A DNA stretch of 22,027 nucleotides, taken from Deltaproteobacteria bacterium (GTDB lineage: Bacteria; Myxococcota; Polyangia; Polyangiales; B10-G4). Below the pieces are notes generated by a model. It did not search any database. It had not been told where the DNA came from and worked only from the letters and a program-made list of their open reading frames with translations. Both the position numbers and the translations under genes were made by a program. Every line of letters begins with the position of its first letter. Within the stretch, counting starts at the first letter, position 1. This document shows positions 8,413 to 16,402 of this stretch, one piece after another. The DNA is taken from NCBI GenBank assembly GCA_019312705.1, contig JAFDCW010000024.1:1-22027 (forward strand), written 5' to 3'.

Positions 8413-9228
8413 ATGGCTAGCGACGTGACCTTCACGCCCATCGGTGTCGCCAAGACGCCCTTCACCGAGCGGGCCGACGCTCCACGGCAGCCCCGGGCCG
8501 CTGAGGGGGTTTCGGGGCAGATCGTGCTCTACCCCGGCAAGGGCTACGAAGACGCCCTCGCGGACATCGAGCAATGGGACTACCTCTGGGTGCTCTTCGT
8601 CTTCGATCGGAACATCGGGCGGCCCTTTCGGCCGAGGGTCTTGCCCCCCCGGAGCGAGACCAAGCGCGGCGTTTTCGCGACGCGCTCGCCCCATCGCCCG
8701 AATCCGATCGGTATGTCCGTCGTACGCCTCGAGAGCGTGCGTGGCCTGACCTTGAACATTCGCGACATCGACATCCTCGATGGTTCGCCGGTTCTCGACA
8801 TCAAGCCCTACCTCGCCTGGTCCGACGCCATCCCCGGGGCTTCCCCGGGTTGGCTCGAGGCACCGGCCGGCGGCGCCGAGGGCCGACCCGACGACCCGGC
8901 TCGGCGGTGGGCCGTCGGGTTCACCGAGGAGGCCGCAGCCCAGCTCTCCTTCCTCGAAGAGCGGGGCGTGACCCTGCGTGGCCGCCTCGAGGAGGTTCTC
9001 GGTCTTGGCCCCCGGCCCCACGCCTACCGGCGCATCCGAGAGGAAGCGGATGGCACGTACACCTTGGCCCTCAAGGATTGGCGCGCTCGCTTTCGGGTCG
9101 CGGGGGAGCTCGTCGAGGTAACCCGCCTGGTCACCGGCTACCGTCCTCGGCAACTGCACGGAGACGGCGCAAACGACCCGTCTCTCCAAGTGCACCGCGC
9201 ATTCGTCGACGCCTTTGGCTTCGGCTGA
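8413..9228 (+). CDS. trmO: tRNA (t6A37) N6-methyltransferase TrmO (TsaA family)
   Basis: The 271-residue cytoplasmic enzyme is predicted to methylate N6 of threonylcarbamoyladenosine at position 37 of ACY-decoding tRNAs, using S-adenosylmethionine. The N-terminal half is the TsaA beta-barrel, with FTPIGVAKTPF at the start and the signature RSPHRPNPIGMS at residues 91-102. YPGKGYEDAL and DYLWVLFVF are also typical. The C-terminal part (LGLGPRPHAYRR, then LKDWRARFRV) matches the extra domain of the E. coli TrmO (YaeB) type, and the length is slightly above the usual 230-240. It is a housekeeping gene alone in its transcription unit and convergent with the kinase gene. ATG 8413 is chosen because TrmO homology begins directly after it. 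Confidence 0.92.
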   Translation: MASDVTFTPIGVAKTPFTERADAPRQPRAAEGVSGQIVLYPGKGYEDALADIEQWDYLWVLFVFDRNIGRPFRPRVLPPRSETKRGVFATRSPHRPNPIGMSVVRLESVRGLTLNIRDIDILDGSPVLDIKPYLAWSDAIPGASPGWLEAPAGGAEGRPDDPARRWAVGFTEEAAAQLSFLEERGVTLRGRLEEVLGLGPRPHAYRRIREEADGTYTLALKDWRARFRVAGELVEVTRLVTGYRPRQLHGDGANDPSLQVHRAFVDAFGFG

Positions 9229-9249
9229 GCCCGGCGCTTCGAGCTCAGC
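9224..9249. terminator. Bidirectional hairpin holding both stop codons of a convergent pair
   Basis: GCTGAGC (9224-9230) and GCTCAGC (9243-9249) form a perfect 7-bp stem with a 12-nt loop. The trmO TGA lies in the left arm and the kinase TGA (read on the minus strand) in the right arm. The gap between the genes is 16 bp. There is no T-tract, so terminator function is inferred. Confidence 0.4.
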
Positions 9250-10741
9250 GTGCGAGCCAGGCCGTGAGCGCGCCCATGCCGATGCCCAGGGCGACGAAGA
9301 GAACGCCGAGGGCCCACATCATCGGGGACCGCTTCTTGGGGGCTGTGGCCACGTCCGTCCTGAACGAGACGGTCGGGCCGGGAACCGGCTTGCCCTCGTT
9401 CGGGTCCGACTCCACGATTGCGTCGGCCTCGATGTCGATTTCTATGACGAGGTCATCCGGGCCTTCGGGTGAGCCGCTGGTGCGTCGTGGCGGCGCCACG
9501 GTGGGCCCCGCGGCGCCTGGTCTGATTGGCGGGCCGTTGGCGGCCACCGCCGCCGCAGCGTCCTCTTGGCTCTGGTCGGCTTTGCCCCTGGGCCGCTTCC
9601 CGAAAGGCCCAAAGGAGCCGCTCATGCTCGAGGGCGTGCCGGTCTGGAAGCTCCCGGTGAGCTTTTCGGCGCGCTTGGGCAAAGGCAGCTTGTCGTTCGC
9701 GTCGAAGGTCTTGTCGAGGAAGCCCTTGATGACCTTCGGGTCAACGAACGCCGCTTCGGCGATCAACGCCTCGTCGATGGCCTCCTGCATTTCGCCGGCC
9801 GTCGTGAAGCGCTCGGTCGGGTCCTTCGCGAGGGCTCTCTTCACGACCGCGTCGAGGCCTGCAGACACCTCTGGATTCACCTCTCGCGCCGAAGGCACAG
9901 GCTCCTCGGCCACGGCGGTGAGCGTATTGAGTACTGTGTCTCGGTGGTAGAGGGGCTTGCCGGTGAGCGTCTCGTAGAGACAGATACCGAGTGCGAAGAT
10001 ATCCGAACGAGGGTCGACTCGCTGTCCTCGCGCTTGTTCCGGAGAGAGGTAGCTGTACTTGCCCTTGAGCACCCCGGCGTCGGTTTGGGCGGTCGCCGTC
10101 GTCTTCGCAATGCCGAAGTCGAGAAGCTTAACCGAGCCCTCCCAGCTGACCATGATGTTGTGGGGGCTGACGTCGCGGTGGATGATGTTCAGCGGCCGGC
10201 CCTGGACGCCCTTGGCGTTGTGCACGTAGTGCAGGGCGGCGGCGACCTTCGATATGATTTTCGCCCCGATCGGGGTCGGGATGCCGTCACCGTCCCAGGC
10301 GAGGCGGATTACTTTTCGGAGCGGCACACCGTAGACCCACTCGAGGGTCATGAAGGTCGCTCCATCGACGTCGCCGGCCTCGTACACGTGGCATACGTTC
10401 GGGTGGTAGAGGCGCGACGCCATCTTGCCCTCCTCGAGGAACATTTCGAGGAACTCCGGATTGCCCTCGTACTCGGGAAGCACGCGCTTCAGGACGACGT
10501 GGCGTGAGGTGCCATCGGGGTTCTTGTCCCGCGCGAGGTAGACCTCGGCCATCCCGCCCCGGGCGATGCGACCGAGGATTTCGAATGGCCCGAATTTGGC
10601 CAGGACGTCGTAGTCGGGGACGGGCCGCTTGGTATAGAGCCCAGCGTCTACGGTGGTTGCGAATTCGTCATCATCGTCGTCGTCGTACAACGAGTGATGT
10701 CCGGGCTCGGAAGGGCCGTCTGGTGTGGGTGGATCGGACAT
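9245..10741 (-). CDS. Ser/Thr protein kinase with C-terminal membrane anchor
   Basis: This 498-residue Hanks-type kinase has all catalytic residues. The P-loop is of the IARGGMAEVYLA type often seen in myxobacteria (A-R-G-G). Lys85 lies in VVLKRV and an alpha-C Glu near 103-104. The catalytic loop is IIHRDVSPHNIM (His188, Asp190, Asn195), Mg-binding DFG is at 208-210, and YLSPEQARG at 231-239. A Thr-containing activation segment lies between DFG and SPE. The kinase domain ends near 330. A charged, Pro/Gly-rich linker and one C-terminal transmembrane helix (about 473-497) follow. The N-terminus has a run of six or seven Asp. Upstream ATGs at 10759 and 10756 overlap a TATGAT box, so ATG 10741 is chosen. 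It lies directly downstream of a predicted pseudokinase on the same strand. Confidence 0.92.
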   Translation of the reverse strand: MSDPPTPDGPSEPGHHSLYDDDDDDEFATTVDAGLYTKRPVPDYDVLAKFGPFEILGRIARGGMAEVYLARDKNPDGTSRHVVLKRVLPEYEGNPEFLEMFLEEGKMASRLYHPNVCHVYEAGDVDGATFMTLEWVYGVPLRKVIRLAWDGDGIPTPIGAKIISKVAAALHYVHNAKGVQGRPLNIIHRDVSPHNIMVSWEGSVKLLDFGIAKTTATAQTDAGVLKGKYSYLSPEQARGQRVDPRSDIFALGICLYETLTGKPLYHRDTVLNTLTAVAEEPVPSAREVNPEVSAGLDAVVKRALAKDPTERFTTAGEMQEAIDEALIAEAAFVDPKVIKGFLDKTFDANDKLPLPKRAEKLTGSFQTGTPSSMSGSFGPFGKRPRGKADQSQEDAAAAVAANGPPIRPGAAGPTVAPPRRTSGSPEGPDDLVIEIDIEADAIVESDPNEGKPVPGPTVSFRTDVATAPKKRSPMMWALGVLFVALGIGMGALTAWLAR

Positions 10742-10754
10742 GCCTTCCGCGGGC

Positions 10755-10760
10755 ATCATA
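10755..10760 (-). promoter_or_regulatory. -10 box of the kinase gene, overlapping rejected start codons
   Basis: On the minus strand TATGAT is one base from the sigma70 consensus TATAAT. It lies 13 nt before ATG 10741, giving a leader of only about 6-7 nt. It overlaps the ATG codons at 10759 and 10756, so these cannot be in an mRNA starting here. A short palindrome, TGATGGATCA (10776-10767), lies just upstream between the expected -35 and -10 and may be an operator. Confidence 0.4.
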
Positions 10761-10807
10761 ACGAATGATCCATCACGAACGGAAACAATGCGGGCTCCGG
10801 GCGATGA

Positions 10808-12472
10808 TCAGTCGGTCGTCGCCGAACCCGCGGAGCTCGTTGGCAGCTCCGGGGGCACGCCCGCGCTCGCACGAATCATGAAGAACGTCACGGCGAGGCC
10901 GATCGCGATGACGAGGAAAAGGACCGCGATCACGAACGAACCACGTTTCTTCTCCTGCTCGGCGAAGTCCGTCGCTCCGTAGGGATCCTGAATCCCGTCA
11001 GGAGAAGTGAAAGGCGCAGCCGGGGCGAAGGGGTCCCGGGCGGGACCCGTGGTCCGGGGCTGGGCCGGGGCCGGAGCCGGGGCCGGGGCTGGAGCCGGAG
11101 CCAGGGCCGGAGCCGGGGCTTGGGCCGCCGCTTGGCCCCCCCCGGTGCCAAACGGGTCGGCGCCGGCCACATCCGGTGCGGGAGGCGTCACCGGTGTCGA
11201 CGGGATGGTGGCCGCGGCGGCTGCGATGTCGTTGACGTCGGGGCTCTCCCCAACGGTCGGGGGTGGGCCGAGGGATTCGTAGTCGGAGCTTTCTGCCGGG
11301 GGTGGGCCGAGGGATTCGTAGTCGGAGCTTTCGGCCGGGGGGGCGGGCGGCGCAGGCGGCGCAGGCGGCGCAGGTTCGGGAGGCGCGGTGGCGGCCGCCG
11401 ATGTGTCGGGCTCAGGCGCCGCGGGCGCCGCCGCGATGGGCTTCGGGGTGATGACCCGGGGCGCTGCGGGTTCTGGCTCGAGCGCTGCAGGTTCCGGCTC
11501 GGGTTCGGGCGCGGGGGCCGCCGGTACGGCCTCGGCGATGGGCGCCGGTGCTGGCACGTCGGGAGTCGCCGGCAAGCTCGGCGCTGCCGGTGCCGGGATC
11601 GCGAAGGGCGCCGGCAAGGCACCCGCGGGCGGAGCGAACGAAGGACTCTTCCCGGTCGCTCCGGCGGCAGCCTTCGCGAGGGTGAAGCCGAAGGTCGCCG
11701 CGTCTGCTGGGCGATTTCCCGGGTCCTCCGCCAGGCCGTGGGAGAGGGCCTCGGCGAGGTCGGCGGGGGCAGCGGTGCTACCGGGCCCCGGCGCCGAACC
11801 GGTCAGCATGTGGTGGACCAGGGCCGCTACTCCGAAGACGTCGGCCCGGGCATCGGCCGAGCCCGCCTCTTTCAACTCCGGGGCGAGGTACCGCGCCGCG
11901 TTGGGCCCCGAGCCCCGCCCCGTCGGGGCGGTCGAGTCGGGAGCCCGAGCGCCGCGGACAATTTCTTGAATGCCGAAGCCGAACACCCTCACGTGTTCGC
12001 TTCCGTCCATGCCCGGGGTGAGGAGGATGTTGTTCGGCGTCAGGTCCCAGTGGAAGTGTCCGGCGATCCGGGCCTTTCCGAGGATGTCGAGGAGTTCACC
12101 GGTGATCGCCAAGACCTGATCCCGTTCGAGGGGCCCATCCTGGAGCTCATCCGCCAAGGTCGTGGCGTCTTCGTACTCGAGTTCGAGGTAAGCGACCCCA
12201 TGCTGGACGCCGTGTCCCGTGACCCGGATGATGCCCGGCTCGACGAGCAGCTGAAGTTCTGCCGCCTTGCTCTTGAACGCCGCGGTGGTCTCGGGTGAGC
12301 CCTCCGTATTGATGGGCAACGCGGCGATGGCGAGGGGGTCCCCGCCTTCCCGCTCGGCGCGGTACACCAGCGCCAGTCCATTCCATTCGAGCTGCTCGAC
12401 GATCTGATACTTGTCGGCAAAGAGATCTTTGACGGTATTGATCGGCGGCCCGCCACTCCCATCGTCGGACAT
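10808..12472 (-). CDS. Predicted Ser/Thr pseudokinase with Pro/Ala-rich linker and C-terminal TM helix
   Basis: The 554-residue protein has a recognisable kinase fold (about 20-265), but key residues have changed. The P-loop region is EQLEWNGLALVYRA without the Gly pattern. The VAIK-type Lys is Ala50 (PLAIAALP). HRD reads HWD (141-143), with the next Lys replaced by Thr145. DFG reads GFG (165-167), so the Mg-binding Asp is lost. Asp143, Asn148, the APE-like YLAPE (195-199) and the DVFG...LTG helix remain. Residues about 272-505 are Pro/Ala/Glu-rich, including (AP)n runs and a duplicated 13-residue unit. A transmembrane helix lies at about 511-533, with a short tail outside. It is probably a non-catalytic, membrane-tethered scaffold or regulator, perhaps of the active kinase encoded 66 bp downstream. 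Inactivity is a prediction. Confidence 0.87.
   Translation of the reverse strand: MSDDGSGGPPINTVKDLFADKYQIVEQLEWNGLALVYRAEREGGDPLAIAALPINTEGSPETTAAFKSKAAELQLLVEPGIIRVTGHGVQHGVAYLELEYEDATTLADELQDGPLERDQVLAITGELLDILGKARIAGHFHWDLTPNNILLTPGMDGSEHVRVFGFGIQEIVRGARAPDSTAPTGRGSGPNAARYLAPELKEAGSADARADVFGVAALVHHMLTGSAPGPGSTAAPADLAEALSHGLAEDPGNRPADAATFGFTLAKAAAGATGKSPSFAPPAGALPAPFAIPAPAAPSLPATPDVPAPAPIAEAVPAAPAPEPEPEPAALEPEPAAPRVITPKPIAAAPAAPEPDTSAAATAPPEPAPPAPPAPPAPPAESSDYESLGPPPAESSDYESLGPPPTVGESPDVNDIAAAAATIPSTPVTPPAPDVAGADPFGTGGGQAAAQAPAPALAPAPAPAPAPAPAQPRTTGPARDPFAPAAPFTSPDGIQDPYGATDFAEQEKKRGSFVIAVLFLVIAIGLAVTFFMIRASAGVPPELPTSSAGSATTD
11055..11125 (-). repeat. Low-complexity Ala-Pro repeat DNA
   Basis: On the plus strand the tract is an imperfect 6-bp periodicity of GGAGCC/GGGGCC/GGGGCT. 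On the coding strand it encodes alternating Ala and Pro in the pseudokinase linker. It is prone to length change by slippage, in steps that keep the frame. Confidence 0.65.
11261..11338 (-). repeat. Near-perfect 39-bp tandem duplication in the pseudokinase linker
   Basis: Two adjacent 39-bp copies (11261-11299 and 11300-11338) differ at one base, T11294 against G11333, which is synonymous for Ala. They encode two copies of AESSDYESLGPPP. The near identity points to a recent duplication. Confidence 0.9.
11346..11372 (-). repeat. Three exact 9-bp repeats encoding Pro-Pro-Ala
   Basis: GGCGGCGCA occurs three times in a row on the plus strand, encoding Ala/Pro-rich triplets in the same linker next to the 39-bp duplication. 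Confidence 0.8.
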
Positions 12473-12479
12473 CGCCGGG

Positions 12480-12485
12480 AGGATA
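12480..12485 (-). promoter_or_regulatory. -10-like box for a leaderless start of the pseudokinase gene
   Basis: On the minus strand TATCCT lies 7 nt before ATG 12472, without a Shine-Dalgarno sequence. It is in the 136-bp divergent gap shared with the OmpA/TSP3 gene. No -35 was recognised. Confidence 0.42.
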
Positions 12486-12581
12486 CCCCGGTCCGCCGAA
12501 TGTGGCCTGAAGTCTGCAATCGTGGTCCGCCGCCGGCAGGCCGCCAGCCCGTGAAACCGCTGTAATCACCGATGCTTGGGA

Positions 12582-12596
12582 GGCATGCCCCTTGCT
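12582..12596 (+). promoter_or_regulatory. Sigma54-type -24/-12 promoter of the OmpA/TSP3 gene
   Basis: GGCATGCCCCTTGCT has the invariant GG (12582-12583) and GC (12594-12595) separated by exactly 10 nt, plus TTGCT at the -12 element, close to TGGCACG-N4-TTGCW. With C12595 as -12, transcription would begin near 12607, two bases before ATG 12609. No other start-proximal region in the window gave this match. A sigma54 activator is encoded at 15055-16368. Confidence 0.45.
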
Positions 12597-12608
12597 TGGC
12601 TGGGCAGT

Positions 12609-14186
12609 ATGAATCGATGTCCGAAAAAGCTCCTTTTCATCGTCGCCCTGGCTACCACCGCCTTCGCACCGTTCCCGGCGGTCGCCCTTGGCCAGGAGAC
12701 CGGGGCCCGCCTCGACGGTGGCCGGGGCCTCGACCTGCACCTCTTTCGGCCCGCGGTGGACAGCAAGGGCCTCTTCACCGTCAACGGAAGTGACGTCCTC
12801 GGTCACCTCGACTTCAGCTTCGGCCTGGTCCTCGACGCGGGCATCGGGATCCTACCGGCATCGACCTTCGTGAACGATGAGGGTGCGCCCATCGGAGCCG
12901 AGGAGCGGCAGGACCGGCTGGTGGATTCTTTCTTCACCGGCACCCTGACCGCGAACCTCGGCCTCTTCGACCTGCTCGTCGTCGGCGTGCAGGTGCCGGT
13001 GCAGGTGGTGAGCGGCGCGAATACCACCCTGCCGGCGACGGGCGGCAGCACGGGCTACAACTCCGGCGAGTCGAGCGGCCTCGACTACCAGGGCCTCGGC
13101 GATCTCACGGTGCACGGGAAGCTTCGATTGACTCGGGTCGAGCGCGAGCCCGTCGGCCTCGCGGCCCTAGTCCTCGTCGAGGTGCCAACCGGGAGTCCGT
13201 CGGAGTTCGCCGGCGACGGCTTTGCTCTCTGGCCCATGATCGTCCTCGAAGCGCGGCCGCACAGTGCCCTTCGCCTGGCCATGAACATTGGCTACCGCCT
13301 CAACTTCGGTGATCCGGCGACCATTCCGGTGGGAGCGCGCACCGTCCCGACCGGGAGCGGTGGTGGCATGAACGCGCTCGGTGCGATGATCGATCCCGCT
13401 CAACCGGGAGTGAACACCGAGTACGGCCACCTGATCACCTTCGGCGCCGGGGCGGCCCTGCGCGTCGCCGACTCCGTCGAGCTGGGTCTCGAAGCCTACG
13501 GTGCCCAGTCGGTCGCCGCTTTTCATGCCGAGGGATTCAGCCTCGAGGCCATCCTCGGCCTGAAGGTATTCGTCGAGCGGAATAGCTACCTGGTCCTGGG
13601 CGGAGGCGTGGGCATCCCCAACGTCGCGTCGGACAGCGGTGGCCTGATGAGCGCCGATGTCCGCGGAATGCTCGGCTTCATCTTCGAGCCGTCCATTGGA
13701 GACAGAGACGGCGACGGCCTGAAGGACGACTTTGATCAGTGCCCCGATGAACCCGAGGACTTCGACAACTTCGCCGATGAAGACGGTTGTCCGGACCCCG
13801 ACAACGACCGCGACGGGATCCTCGATGTCGACGACGGCTGCCCCCTGGTCCCCGAGGACCGGGATGGTGATGCAGATGAAGACGGCTGTCCCGAGGGCAA
13901 CGAGGGCGACCGGGACGGCGACGGTCACCTCGATGAAGTCGACGGCTGCCCCGATGACCCAGAGGACCGCGATGGTTTTCAGGACGACGATGGCTGCCCG
14001 GACCCAGACAACGACCAGGACGGGATCCTCGACGTCGACGATCTCTGTCCCGATGACCTGCCCGGACCCGGACAACGATGCGGACCGGATCCTCGATGTC
14101 GACGACGCATGCCCGAACGACCCGGAGACGTACAACGGCTATCAGGACCGGGACGGTTGCCCGGACCATCACGAGGTCGACATTGA
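12609..14186 (+). CDS. OmpA/TSP3 outer membrane protein, N-terminal part before a frameshift
   Basis: ATG 12609 gives a clean signal peptide (KKLLFIVALATTAFA, cleavage after about residue 28). The frame is open further upstream, but codons there overlap the sigma54-like element. Residues about 30-355 are a predicted beta-barrel with alternating strands. From nt 13699 come TSP3-type calcium-binding repeats such as DRDGDG, CPDEPEDFD and DGCPDPDNDRDGILDVDDG. After GAC 14055-14057 the reading frame breaks. This frame continues into Arg/Pro-rich nonsense and stops at 14186, while the OmpA domain continues in the next frame. The intact protein would be about 660-675 residues. As read, the product lacks its peptidoglycan-binding domain. 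The break may be a real mutation or a sequence error. Confidence 0.8.
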   Translation: MNRCPKKLLFIVALATTAFAPFPAVALGQETGARLDGGRGLDLHLFRPAVDSKGLFTVNGSDVLGHLDFSFGLVLDAGIGILPASTFVNDEGAPIGAEERQDRLVDSFFTGTLTANLGLFDLLVVGVQVPVQVVSGANTTLPATGGSTGYNSGESSGLDYQGLGDLTVHGKLRLTRVEREPVGLAALVLVEVPTGSPSEFAGDGFALWPMIVLEARPHSALRLAMNIGYRLNFGDPATIPVGARTVPTGSGGGMNALGAMIDPAQPGVNTEYGHLITFGAGAALRVADSVELGLEAYGAQSVAAFHAEGFSLEAILGLKVFVERNSYLVLGGGVGIPNVASDSGGLMSADVRGMLGFIFEPSIGDRDGDGLKDDFDQCPDEPEDFDNFADEDGCPDPDNDRDGILDVDDGCPLVPEDRDGDADEDGCPEGNEGDRDGDGHLDEVDGCPDDPEDRDGFQDDDGCPDPDNDQDGILDVDDLCPDDLPGPGQRCGPDPRCRRRMPERPGDVQRLSGPGRLPGPSRGRH

Positions 14187-14598
14187 TGGGGGGGTGATCG
14201 TCACGTTCCGCAAGATCATGTTCGAGACCGACAGCGCCCACATCGTGGCGGACAGCCTTCCCATCCTCGACGCCGTCGCTGCGGCGATGAACGGGAACCC
14301 GCAGATCGAACTCGTCGAGATTCAAGGCCACGCCGACGAACGCTCGAGCGACGAGTACAACATTCGGCTCACTCGAGATCGGGCCGCGGCGGTGCGGCAG
14401 GGGCTCGTCCAGCGAGGCGTGAGGTCCGAACGCTTGAGGAGCGCCGGCTACGGCGAACGCTGCCCGCTGGACGCTCGCCACAACGCGCCGGCCTGGGAGG
14501 TGAACCGGCGAGTGGAGTTCAAGATTCTCCGTCAAGACGGGGTCACTACGACGGCCGAAGTGGTTTGCCCGGCGGGGCGGGAGCTGGTCCCCGAGTGA
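14059..14598 (+). pseudogene. C-terminal OmpA domain of the frameshifted OmpA/TSP3 gene
   Basis: From TGC 14059 the frame carries the end of the TSP3 array (CPDPDNDADRILDVDDACP, YQDRDGCPDHHEVD). An OmpA C-terminal domain follows from about 14193: VTFRKIMFETDSA, EIQGHADERSSDEYN, LTRDRAAAVRQ and WEVNRRVEFKIL. The Asp and Arg expected to bind peptidoglycan are present. The natural start is ATG 12609, and no convincing start or ribosome site precedes the domain in this frame. The upstream part of the frame overlaps the real TSP3 coding in another frame and is not a gene. It ends with TGA 14596-14598 inside a GAGTGAGCC tandem repeat. Confidence 0.75.
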
Positions 14599-14616
14599 GC
14601 CGAGTGAGCCGAGCAC
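14593..14616 (+). repeat. 9-bp tandem repeat with in-frame stops at the end of the OmpA gene
   Basis: GAGTGAGCC occurs twice (14593-14601, 14602-14610), followed by a diverging third unit. The first copy holds the gene's TGA and the second repeats it in frame. The unit differs only in its last base from the repeat at 6441-6467. A weak hairpin (CGCCG 14625-14629, CGGCG 14635-14639) follows in the 54-bp convergent gap. Confidence 0.75.
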
Positions 14617-14652
14617 GAGCAGGGCGCCGGCGGTCGGCGGACGGGGTGCGGC

Positions 14653-15015
14653 CTAGGTCGCGAAGAACACCTCTCGGGTCCGGTCACCAAAGAGCCGCAG
14701 GAGCACCACGAGGCTCAGGGGAAAAACCGGCGTCGGCAGCCAGAGCACGGCCGCCACGACAGCGACGAGCCAGCCCCAACGCCGGCGGGCGCTAATGCCC
14801 ATCGCGCCGGCGAAGGGAAGGACTGCCCATGGGGACGCCAGGACGAAGATCGCCCCGCCGCCGGTCTCGGCGACGCCGTCTCGGAGGCGCCCGAGGCGCC
14901 CTGCTGCGTCCGAGAGCGCGACTTCGGCCGAGGCCGCCCGATGCTTTTCATGACGAAGGGCCCGTTCGCTGATGTGCAACCGCGCCCGCAGCGCCTCTTC
15001 GCTCGCTCGATACAT
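14653..15015 (-). CDS. Small membrane protein of unknown function
   Basis: A 120-residue protein on the minus strand, starting 39 bp after the stop of the FHA-sigma54 activator and so probably in its operon. Residues 1-48 are charged and helical (many Arg, Ala, Glu, possible coiled coil). Residues about 53-75 and 80-109 are hydrophobic, giving two or three membrane segments with an RRRW turn between them. The tail ends DRTREVFFAT. I do not recognise the family. The hydrophobic pattern and freedom from stops in the operon direction argue for a real gene; the plus strand here has only Arg-rich shadow frames. The start is uncertain because no clear ribosome site is visible. Confidence 0.55.
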   Translation of the reverse strand: MYRASEEALRARLHISERALRHEKHRAASAEVALSDAAGRLGRLRDGVAETGGGAIFVLASPWAVLPFAGAMGISARRRWGWLVAVVAAVLWLPTPVFPLSLVVLLRLFGDRTREVFFAT

Positions 15016-15054
15016 GCCCCGACGGACCGCGGGGGGCGGGAAAAGTTCCGCAGC

Positions 15055-16368
<1,314 letters not shown>

Positions 16369-16374
16369 TCTCGC

Positions 16375-16380
16375 AACGTA
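16375..16380 (-). promoter_or_regulatory. -10-like box for a leaderless start of the FHA-sigma54 activator
   Basis: On the minus strand TACGTT lies 6 nt before GTG 16368. It lies in a 34-bp divergent gap, 6 bp from the opposing cyclase box. Any -35 would be close to or inside the cyclase coding region. Confidence 0.38.
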
Positions 16381-16386
16381 GCACGC

Positions 16387-16392
16387 TACTCT
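16387..16392 (+). promoter_or_regulatory. -10-like box of the cyclase operon
   Basis: TACTCT lies 10 nt before ATG 16403, giving a leader of about 3-4 nt and no room for a Shine-Dalgarno site. It is the same hexamer as the 6539 gene box. It is back to back with the activator's box. Confidence 0.35.
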
Positions 16393-16402
16393 TGATCCGC
16401 CG

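Noticed and set aside
10660..10690. GTC/CAT trinucleotide run as a regulatory repeat
   Set aside because: It only encodes the poly-Asp stretch in the N-terminus of the kinase and shows no extension outside the gene.
11120..12298. Plus-strand open frame of 392 codons opposite the pseudokinase
   Set aside because: The Gly/Arg-rich translation is the reverse of the Pro/Ala-rich linker, and the kinase fold is clear on the minus strand.
12561..12566. TGTAAT as a sigma70 -10 box for the OmpA/TSP3 gene
   Set aside because: It lacks the A at position 2, no -35 was seen, and it would give a leader whose GGGAGG site is about 25 nt from ATG 12609. The sigma54 element fits better.
14059..14598. The OmpA domain after the frameshift as an independent gene
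   Set aside because: No start codon with a ribosome site or TANNNT box precedes it, and its TSP3 sequence is a direct continuation of the upstream frame.
16370..16395. Possible sigma54 promoter of the activator gene (TAGC...TTGC on the minus strand)
   Set aside because: The -24-like and -12-like parts are one base too far apart and the GG is TAGC, so the invariant spacing fails.
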